Source: an uncultured Oscillospiraceae bacterium (GTDB lineage: Bacteria > Bacillota > Clostridia > Oscillospirales > Oscillospiraceae). From it: 10,119 nucleotides of DNA. Positions 6,214 through 10,119 of this stretch are shown piece by piece (position 1 is the stretch's first letter; every line of letters begins with the position of its first letter). Location of the stretch: NCBI GenBank assembly GCA_900754515.1, contig CAAEDD010000159.1:1-10119 (forward strand), given 5' to 3'. The position numbers were made by a program, and so were the translations under genes. Under the pieces are notes generated by a model. It saw only the letters and a program-made list of their open reading frames with translations. It searched no databases and was not told the origin of the DNA.

Positions 6214-7109
6214 GCGGCTATATCTTCGGCAGCGTGGCCCTGCTGCTGGCAGCCTTGTTTGTACTTCTCAGCCGTCGGCGCACCGCCCGAATAATGGACA
6301 GTCTGGCCACCATGCTTACAGAGGCAATGGAGGGCCGCTTCCCTGCGGAGAGTTTTGACGAGAGCCGCATGTCCTCTCTGGAAAGCCGATTGTCCCAGTA
6401 CCTGTCGGCAGCCCAGGTCTCAGCCGTTAATTTGAAGAACCAGCGGGACCAGATAAACGGCCTTATATCAGACATCTCCCATCAGACAAAGACCCCGGTG
6501 GCAAACCTGAAGCTCTATTCCCAGCTTATGGAGGAGCAACCCCTCAGCCCTCAGGCCATGGACTGCGCCCGGGCCATATCCGCCCAGACGGAAAAACTGG
6601 AGAGCCTTATGGAGGCTCTGGTGAAAAGCTCAAGGCTGGAGACGGGGATACTTGCTCTGCACCCGGAGCGCCAGGCCATAGGACCCATGCTTTGGCGGGC
6701 GGTGGAGCAGTATATGCCCAGGGCCCGGGAAAAGAATATAAGCCTTAGCCTCACAACGGCGGAGGGCGAAGCAGTGTTTGACGCCAAGTGGACGGAGGAG
6801 GCGCTGTGCAACCTGCTGGATAATGCAGTGAAGTACACCCCGGCAGGGGGCAGAGTTACCGTAAGCAGCAGGGACTTTGAGCTGTTTTCCGTGATTCGGG
6901 TGGAGGACACCGGGCCGGGCATAGCGGAGGAGGAGCAGACCAGAGTGTTCTCGCGTTTCTACCGCAGCCCCTCCGTCCGGGACAGGGAAGGCGTGGGCCT
7001 TGGGCTATGCCTCACCCGGCAGATTGCGGAGGGTCAGGGGGGCTATGTGAAGCTGGACAGCGCCCCGGGCCGGGGCAGCCGTTTTTCCCTGTACCTGCCA
7101 CGGGAGTGA
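6210..7109 (+). CDS. Sensor-less histidine kinase with a single membrane helix
   Basis: Partner kinase of the response regulator. The 299-residue protein has one N-terminal membrane helix (about 4-20), a short cytoplasmic linker, the dimerisation and phosphotransfer helix with His91 in DISHQTKTP, and the HATPase domain: N-box NLLDNAVKY (201-209), G1 DTGPGI (233-238), F-box FSRFYR (247-252) and G2 GVGLGL (261-266). All catalytic boxes are intact. There is no extracellular loop, PAS or other sensing domain, so it cannot bind an outside ligand by itself. Intramembrane-sensing kinases of Bce/Vra-type systems obtain their signal from a partner ABC permease, and the 891-residue permease two genes upstream is the obvious candidate. 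Those kinases usually have two helices, so this one is more reduced. The gene overlaps the regulator by four bases. Confidence 0.92.
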   Translation: MSGYIFGSVALLLAALFVLLSRRRTARIMDSLATMLTEAMEGRFPAESFDESRMSSLESRLSQYLSAAQVSAVNLKNQRDQINGLISDISHQTKTPVANLKLYSQLMEEQPLSPQAMDCARAISAQTEKLESLMEALVKSSRLETGILALHPERQAIGPMLWRAVEQYMPRAREKNISLSLTTAEGEAVFDAKWTEEALCNLLDNAVKYTPAGGRVTVSSRDFELFSVIRVEDTGPGIAEEEQTRVFSRFYRSPSVRDREGVGLGLCLTRQIAEGQGGYVKLDSAPGRGSRFSLYLPRE

Positions 7110-7125
7110 TAAATATATATAAGGA

Positions 7126-7154
7126 AAGACCGCCGGGAGCAGCCCGACGGTCTT
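7126..7154. terminator. Shared terminator between convergent genes
   Basis: AAGACCGCCGGG (7126-7137) pairs with CCCGACGGTCTT (7143-7154), with one mismatch and a 5-base loop. On the minus strand it is followed by TTTCCTTATATATATTTAT, a good tail for the DUF3795 operon. On the plus strand only GGTTT follows, so termination of the kinase message may be weaker. Confidence 0.8.
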
Positions 7155-7179
7155 GGTTTATCGGCAGAGTGTTGAGCGG

Positions 7180-7557
7180 TCAGGGGAGCTTAGGCAGCTT
7201 TCCATAGGCGCAGGTCCAGGAAGCGGTCGCCTGCCGGAAGGCCTCGTAGCCCTGACTGCGGATAAATTCAATGGAGGCGTGGTAGCGGCTGTATTTATAT
7301 CCCTTGGCAAAGAAAGTCTGTATCAGCGGACAGCCCTCCAGCTCCGGGCAGTCCGCACAGCAGATGTATCCCTTTGAGATGCAACAGATTTTTATTTTGC
7401 ACTTTGCCAAGGACAGGTCCCGGCTGCCGTCGGTATAGCCCTTCGTGCAGCCCTTACATGTGCTTAAAAACTCCCTGCAGCTGGCGCAATATGCGCCGCA
7501 GCAGCCCATATCCGTCACTGACGGCACGTCTTTTCTTGTAGTTTTTACTGGATTCAT
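7180..7557 (-). CDS. Cys-rich DUF3795 protein
   Basis: The 125-residue protein contains 14 cysteines: positions 19, 20, 24, 27, 34, 37, 53, 58, 59, 66, 67, 70, 76 and 116. The pattern MGCCGAYCASC, then CKGC, then IKICCISKGYICCADCPELEGCP matches the DUF3795 family, common in anaerobic bacteria and archaea and presumed to bind metal (zinc or iron-sulfur). No function is established that I can name. The start ATG overlaps the stop of the SGNH hydrolase gene (ATGA), so it is the last gene of that operon. AGGAG lies about 14 bases upstream, rather far, so coupled translation is likely. A later Met (residue 17), just before the Cys motif, has no ribosome binding site. Confidence 0.85.
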   Translation of the reverse strand: MNPVKTTRKDVPSVTDMGCCGAYCASCREFLSTCKGCTKGYTDGSRDLSLAKCKIKICCISKGYICCADCPELEGCPLIQTFFAKGYKYSRYHASIEFIRSQGYEAFRQATASWTCAYGKLPKLP

Positions 7558-8261
7558 GAGACGGATTCCGGCTCCTTTATCGCCTGATACACCGTCTCCG
7601 CCAGGAGCCGGGCGCCGGGGACATTGGGGTGGCAGCCGTCCACGAACAGCTCCTTTTTCCCTAAGAAAGCGCCGTGGACGTCAACACATTCCAGACCCAG
7701 CTCCTCCGCTACCCGGCGGCAGATGGGCACCACCTCATTTTCCAGCACATCCCCCTGAATGGTCCAAAGCACCTTTTTCCAGAAATGGAAGACGCTGGGA
7801 GGCGTCATCAGCAGCACCCTGGGGCGGCTGTCCAGAGCCATGTAGCTGCGGGCCAGCTCCGTTAGGGAGCGGGCATAGCTTTCAGCATTCCAGTTGTTGG
7901 GCTTTGAATCGTTGCTGCCCAACATTATCAGCACGATGTCCGGCTGAAAATCCAGGCTTCTTTTGTAGAGCTTCTCCGCCGTGTAGGGATAGTCCCCGTC
8001 GGTGGAGGCGGTGCGGTTGGAGAAGCCGAAGTTTCCTACGCAGTAGTCCTCACCCAGCAGCTTATGCAGGACGCTGGGGTAGCTGTTCCAAAGCTGACCA
8101 CGAACGAAAAAGCCATAGGTTATGCTGTCCCCCACGCAGGCCACACGAATCTGGCCGGGTCTGGGCCGGGGCGGGATGTGCAGCCTGTCCAGCATGCCCA
8201 TATATACCGCAAAGGCCAGGATAAACAGAATTATTATAATAACTGCTACTGCATACGTCAT
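7554..8261 (-). CDS. Membrane-anchored SGNH/GDSL-type hydrolase
   Basis: Esterase or lipase of the SGNH superfamily. The 235-residue product begins with a hydrophobic segment (about 2-21) likely to be an uncleaved membrane anchor. All four signature blocks are present: GDSIT (44-48, nucleophile Ser46), Gly79 in NFGFSN (oxyanion hole), GSND (115-118, Asn117) and DGCHP (Asp208 and His211, completing the triad). Catalysis is therefore expected to be intact, probably at the outer face of the membrane. Members of this family deacylate carbohydrates, lipids or cell-wall polymers; the substrate here is unknown. The deoxyribosyltransferase-like gene ends 19 bases upstream and the DUF3795 gene overlaps its stop, so all three share a transcript. 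The ribosome binding site is modest (GGGGTG, about six bases before the ATG). Confidence 0.88.
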   Translation of the reverse strand: MTYAVAVIIIILFILAFAVYMGMLDRLHIPPRPRPGQIRVACVGDSITYGFFVRGQLWNSYPSVLHKLLGEDYCVGNFGFSNRTASTDGDYPYTAEKLYKRSLDFQPDIVLIMLGSNDSKPNNWNAESYARSLTELARSYMALDSRPRVLLMTPPSVFHFWKKVLWTIQGDVLENEVVPICRRVAEELGLECVDVHGAFLGKKELFVDGCHPNVPGARLLAETVYQAIKEPESVS

Positions 8262-8280
8262 ATCGACACCCCGCGTCTCA

Positions 8281-8703
8281 TCATATGAGGGCTGAGAAAA
8301 ACTCTCTCAACTCTTCTTCATTGCGGAGGACTTTTTCCGGGGCCCCGTGGAGCATCACATTGTCATAGCCGTCGATAAAGCAGCGGGCGTCGGTCTTGTA
8401 GCCTATACAGCGCTTGCCCTTGGCGTAGCAGTAGCCCAGCTCAAAGCAGGCCCCCTCGTCGGGTACCCGGCCGTCAAAGACGAAGAGCACGGCCTCGCAC
8501 CAGTCCATGTGCTCACAGTCCAGCCTGAAGAGAAAATCCCGTTTGGGCAGGCCATCAATAATCTCCGGCAGCTCCGCCACGCAGCCCCCGTCCCGCTGGG
8601 GCAGAAAGGTCTCATGGCCGCAGGAACGGAGCACGGCGTCAATGCGCTCATTAAAATCTCTCTCCCCCTGATTGAACAGCGGGGCTGCTATGTATATTTT
8701 CAT
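8281..8703 (-). CDS. Nucleoside 2-deoxyribosyltransferase-like protein
   Basis: Small cytoplasmic protein of the nucleoside 2-deoxyribosyltransferase family (PF05014-like), whose members exchange or hydrolyse the base of (deoxy)nucleosides or nucleotides in salvage. In the 140-residue product, MKIYIAAPLFNQGERDFNE (1-19) is the family N-terminus, and FDGRVPDEGACFELGYCYAKGK (76-97) holds the ribose-binding Asp77 and the probable catalytic Glu88. DNVM (114-117) matches the conserved Asn-x-Met site near the C-terminus. I chose the ATG at 8703 because GGAGG lies eight bases upstream; a TTG two codons earlier is less likely. First gene of a minus-strand operon with its own promoter. It may be a transferase or a hydrolase of modified nucleotides; sequence alone does not decide. 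Confidence 0.88.
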   Translation of the reverse strand: MKIYIAAPLFNQGERDFNERIDAVLRSCGHETFLPQRDGGCVAELPEIIDGLPKRDFLFRLDCEHMDWCEAVLFVFDGRVPDEGACFELGYCYAKGKRCIGYKTDARCFIDGYDNVMLHGAPEKVLRNEEELREFFSALI

Positions 8704-8773
8704 GTGCAATACCTCCAGAGCCGGGAAGAGAGCAGCTTAAAGGATCAGCCAAGAATCCCCGGCAGTTTTACCC

Positions 8774-8801
8774 ATTATACCACAATTTCCTTACAGCACA
8801 A
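8774..8801 (-). promoter_or_regulatory. Extended -10 promoter of the deoxyribosyltransferase operon
   Basis: On the minus strand TGGTATAAT (8782-8774) is an extended -10 with a perfect hexamer. TTGTGC (8801-8796) lies 16 bases further upstream as a weak -35. The start would be near 8767, leaving a leader of about 64 bases. The -35 is part of the tRNA-derived repeat fragment that ends at 8797, so the repeat edge may have helped create this promoter. Confidence 0.7.
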
Positions 8802-8841
8802 GTTCGAGCCCGGCTTTATTAAGGCATATAGAACTCCGCAG
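8797..8841 (-). repeat. Partial third copy of the tRNA-Val-linked repeat (5' edge only)
   Basis: CACAAGTTCGAGCCCGGCT at 8797-8815 is identical to the same edge in the two larger copies (9057-9075 and 9221-9239). It is flanked at 8832-8841 by AACTCCGCAG, identical to one arm of the tRNA-Val terminator (9256-9265). It keeps the same order as the full units, with a terminator arm followed by the unit edge on the minus strand, so it looks like the remnant of a further tandem unit cut off at 8797. Confidence 0.65.
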
Positions 8842-8843
8842 CA

Positions 8844-8877
8844 CCGAATTGAAACCCGCAAAGCGGTTTAAATTCGG
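8844..8877. other. Composite hairpin next to the partial repeat copy
   Basis: CCGAATT (8844-8850) pairs with AATTCGG (8871-8877). Inside it AAACC..GC (8852-8859) pairs with GCGGTTT (8863-8869) with one bulged C around an AAA loop. With CTCCG just outside, this may be a rebuilt terminator. On the minus strand it is followed only by a weak T-rich stretch. Confidence 0.5.
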
Positions 8878-8903
8878 AGAAGGAAGAACAACGGAATGGA
8901 TGA

Positions 8904-8940
8904 GAAGCGGCGAATGCTCCCCAGGAGCTTCCGCCGCTTC
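8904..8940. other. Long hairpin of unknown role
   Basis: GAAGCGGCG (8904-8912) pairs perfectly with CGCCGCTTC (8932-8940). After a 3-by-3 internal loop GCTCC (8916-8920) pairs with GGAGC (8924-8928) around CCA. No T-tract follows on either strand. It sits exactly where a terminator for repeat copy A would be expected, in an 86-base stretch (8881-8966) that has no match in the other units. It may be an inserted palindromic repeat. Confidence 0.55.
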
Positions 8941-8966
8941 GAAGGATATGAAGTTTGTTCTGACGA

Positions 8967-9075
8967 GGTGGACGATACAAGTCTGGAACTTGCGGAAGCA
9001 GCCGCAAGGCGGCATCCGCAGCATATCCGCCTGGGCATGGCGCAGGCTCAAACAGTCACAAGTTCGAGCCCGGCT
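8967..9075 (-). repeat. Altered tRNA-Val-derived unit, copy A
   Basis: Read on the minus strand, it starts AGCCGGGCTCGAACTTGTG and ends with the tRNA-Val 3' strand: T-arm GCAAG-TTCCAGA-CTTGT, then ATCGTCC and ACC, the CCA being cut at 8967. The T-loop has lost the canonical TTCGA. The part that should hold the 5' acceptor strand, D-arm and anticodon arm is replaced by an unrelated segment, so it cannot fold as a tRNA. That segment can form a three-way junction: GAACTT with AAGTTC outside, GCCTG with CAGGC, and GCGGA with TCCGC over GCC-rich inner pairs. It is closely similar to copy B, differing mainly in the loop of the second helix and in a three-base indel. Confidence 0.7.
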
Positions 9076-9085
9076 CTTTTGTAAT

Positions 9086-9123
9086 TATAAAAAAACAAAC
9101 CCCACAGTTTGAACTGCGGGGTT
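9086..9123 (-). terminator. Strong intrinsic terminator of repeat copy B
   Basis: On the minus strand AACCCC (9123-9118) pairs with GGGGTT (9103-9098). After one mismatch, CAGTT pairs with AACTG. The tail is TTGTTTTTTTATAA. It begins three bases after the CCA of copy B, the same spacing as between tRNA-Val and its terminator, but its stem sequence differs. This implies copy B is or was transcribed as its own unit. Confidence 0.85.
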
Positions 9124-9126
9124 GTA

Positions 9127-9239
9127 TGGTGGACGATACAAGACACGAACTTGTGGATGCAGCCGCAATGCGGCGGCATCCACGGCATATCCGCCTGAGC
9201 TAAACTCAGGCTCAAAGAGTCACAAGTTCGAGCCCGGCT
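9127..9239 (-). repeat. Altered tRNA-Val-derived unit, copy B (candidate structured RNA)
   Basis: On the minus strand it begins AGCCGGGCTCGAACTTGTG and ends with an intact tRNA-Val 3' strand: T-arm ACAAG-TTCGTGT-CTTGT, acceptor strand ATCGTCC, then ACCA. The 5' acceptor strand, D-arm and anticodon arm of tRNA-Val are missing. In their place is a segment predicted by eye to form a three-way junction: CGAACTT with AAGTTCG; GCCTGAG with CTCAGGC around TTTAG; and GTGGATGC with GCATCCAC continuing, after one mismatch, into GCCGC with GCGGC around ATT. Its outer helix uses the T-arm 5' side, so it competes with the T-stem. Upstream lies the terminator of tRNA-Val, so transcription would need readthrough or its own promoter; I saw no convincing one. 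It could be a decayed tRNA duplicate, an attachment-site remnant or a functional small RNA. Confidence 0.7.
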
Positions 9240-9251
9240 TTATGAAAACAT

Positions 9252-9282
9252 AAAAAACTCCGCAGCTCTAAGCTACGGAGTT
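9252..9282 (-). terminator. Intrinsic terminator of tRNA-Val
   Basis: On the minus strand AACTCCG (9282-9276) pairs with CGGAGTT (9262-9256). After one mismatch AGCT pairs with AGCT. The tail is TTTTATG, merging with the last bases of the stem into six T. It starts three bases after the encoded CCA. Confidence 0.85.
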
Positions 9283-9285
9283 CTA

Positions 9286-9361
9286 TGGTGGACGATACAA
9301 GACTCGAACTTGTGACCTCCCGCACGTCAAGCGGATGCGCTACCAGCTGCGCCAATCGTCC
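9286..9361 (-). tRNA. tRNA-Val (anticodon GAC)
   Basis: The 76 bases on the minus strand fold as a canonical tRNA. Acceptor GGACGAT pairs with ATCGTCC. The D-arm is GCGC-AGCTGGTA-GCGC, and the anticodon stem TCCGC/GCGGG carries loop TTGACGT with anticodon GAC. A 5-base variable loop AGGTC precedes the T-arm ACAAG-TTCGAGT-CTTGT. The discriminator is A and the CCA end is encoded. It reads GUC and GUU valine codons. It has its own promoter and terminator and stands alone except for the altered copies downstream. Confidence 0.97.
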
Positions 9362-9382
9362 GGCTCTCTATCAGCATGAGGT

Positions 9383-9411
9383 ATTCTATATCATGGAAGG
9401 GCAAATGTCAA
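9383..9411 (-). promoter_or_regulatory. Promoter of tRNA-Val
   Basis: On the minus strand a perfect TTGACA (9411-9406), a 17-base spacer and TAGAAT (9388-9383). The start would be near 9376, about 15 bases before the tRNA 5' end, which is usual for tRNA genes. Confidence 0.85.
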
Positions 9412-9519
9412 GATTTTTTTCACCGAAGTCTCAGATTTTCCGTAAAAAAGAAAAGACATGGAATAAGCGGATAAAAAAAGCAAATGATATTAATGGAATC
9501 AGCCGGGGGGAAAAATGAA

Positions 9520-9960
9520 ATGAAAATGACAAACGATGAATATAAAAAGTACACTGAGGAGCATTCTCCACATTCAAAGTCAGGGCAAAATCTGATAAGA
9601 GCTTTCCTTGTGGGCGGCACTATCTGCCTGCTGGGGCAAGGGATAACCGACGGACTGACGGCGCTGGGTGTGGAAAAGGCGGCGGCAAGCGCCGGCTGTT
9701 CCATAAGCCTTATTTTCCTTGGCGCTCTTTTGACCGGACTGGGCATTTATGACGATATTGCCAAATTTGCCGGAGCCGGTACTTTGGTACCTATAACCGG
9801 ATTTGCAAACTCCGTGGTTGCTCCGGCCCTGGAATTTAAAACTGAAGGCTTTATTCTGGGGGTTGCCGCAAAAATGTTTATCATTTCCGGACCAGTGATC
9901 GTCTACGGTATCTCATCAAGCTTTATATATGGCCTGCTGCTTATACTGTTTGGAGCATAA
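9520..9960 (+). CDS. spoVAC: Stage V sporulation protein AC (SpoVAC)
   Basis: Membrane subunit of the SpoVA channel, which moves calcium-dipicolinate into the developing spore and releases it at germination. The 146-residue product has a polar N-terminus (1-23) and several hydrophobic segments, with the family signature FLGALLTGLGIYDDIAKFAG (66-85) and GAGTLVPITGFANSVVAPA (85-103), then KMFIISGPVIVYG (118-130). I chose the ATG at 9520, nine bases after GGGGGG; upstream codons in the open frame lack conserved sequence. No clear sigma-G promoter could be assigned in the 9420-9519 gap. SpoVAC is usually followed by spoVAD and spoVAE, but the next gene here does not begin like SpoVAD. The gene supports a spore-forming host. 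Confidence 0.93.
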   Translation: MKMTNDEYKKYTEEHSPHSKSGQNLIRAFLVGGTICLLGQGITDGLTALGVEKAAASAGCSISLIFLGALLTGLGIYDDIAKFAGAGTLVPITGFANSVVAPALEFKTEGFILGVAAKMFIISGPVIVYGISSSFIYGLLLILFGA

Positions 9961-10016
9961 AAGCAACCGGGCCACATAAAATAAAATATGAAAAACAATT
10001 CAAAGGAGAACAAGCC

Positions 10017-10119
10017 ATGGCAAAGAACGACAAGAAAAAACAGAAAAAGCAGCCCCCCGTGACTACCGGCTACGATAGCCGCTCCATTGACAGGGAAAGG
10101 CGGGGCTCCTCCTACCGGG
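10017..10119 (+). CDS. Unrecognised Lys-rich protein, N-terminal fragment
   Basis: An ATG at 10017 with AAGGAG eight bases upstream opens a frame that runs off the window after 34 codons. It begins MAKNDKKKQKKQPPVTTGYD, then SRSIDRERRG, a highly basic, polar N-terminus without a signal sequence. Such tails occur on membrane-anchored and nucleic-acid-binding proteins, but nothing specific can be named. It lies 56 bases after spoVAC, with no terminator seen between, so it may share a transcript. Confidence 0.75.
   Translation, partial: MAKNDKKKQKKQPPVTTGYDSRSIDRERRGSSYR

Noticed and set aside
7445..8224. Plus-strand open frame of 259 codons opposite the SGNH hydrolase
   Set aside because: Pro/Arg/Ser-rich shadow of a gene whose catalytic blocks are all intact on the minus strand.
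8849..9112. Plus-strand frames across repeat copy A (also 8896-9084), one with the phrase EVDDTSLELAEAAARRHP
   Set aside because: They read through antisense tRNA sequence and hairpins. The matching frame in copy B stops early, and the three-base indel and paired changes fit RNA or DNA structure better than a protein.
8797..9285. CRISPR array
   Set aside because: Only two near-complete and one partial repeat, about 160 bases apart, imperfect, structured and containing tRNA sequence; no short spacers or cas genes.
9285..9518. Plus-strand frame beginning MVDDTRLELVTS
   Set aside because: It is the antisense translation of tRNA-Val, a common annotation artefact.
9420..9519. Sigma-G promoter for spoVAC
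   Set aside because: Expected from family knowledge, but no pair of elements close to the sigma-G consensus at proper spacing could be picked out.

Overview
The window looks like chromosome from a spore-forming Clostridia member, most likely a gut Oscillospiraceae-type organism. Three things support this: moderately GC-rich coding DNA with AT-rich control regions, strong AGGAG-type ribosome binding sites with consensus sigma-A promoters, and a spoVAC gene. The family-level placement is inference. No transposase, phage gene or CRISPR array was seen.

Layout. (1) 1-1716, minus strand: a branched-chain amino acid ABC transporter binding lipoprotein (livK-like). It is preceded by an 82-codon ORF very rich in Ile/Leu/Val codons and by an intrinsic terminator that sits between that ORF and livK. 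One near-consensus promoter (1688-1716) lies upstream of all three. This is the layout expected of an amino-acid-sensing attenuator. (2) 1930-7109, plus strand: an ABC ATPase and an 891-residue FtsX/MacB-type permease, then, behind their own promoter, an OmpR-type response regulator and a histidine kinase with one membrane helix and no sensor domain. The four genes look like a self-contained sensing and transport module in which the permease, with two large extracytoplasmic domains, may be the real sensor. (3) 7126-8801, minus strand: a three-gene operon of nucleoside 2-deoxyribosyltransferase-like protein, membrane-anchored SGNH hydrolase and Cys-rich DUF3795 protein, ending at a terminator shared with the convergent kinase gene. 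(4) 8797-9411: a tRNA-Val(GAC) gene on the minus strand with its own consensus promoter and terminator, followed downstream by a tandem series of altered partial copies. Two copies keep the tRNA T-arm, the 3' acceptor strand and all or most of the CCA end, but their 5' part is replaced by a sequence able to fold into a three-way junction. (5) 9520-10119, plus strand: spoVAC and the start of an unrecognised Lys-rich protein.

The two items most worth a second look are the Ile/Leu/Val-rich leader ORF with its terminator ahead of livK, and the tRNA-Val-derived structured repeats. All hairpins and promoters here were read by eye; no folding, homology or covariation calculation was run.
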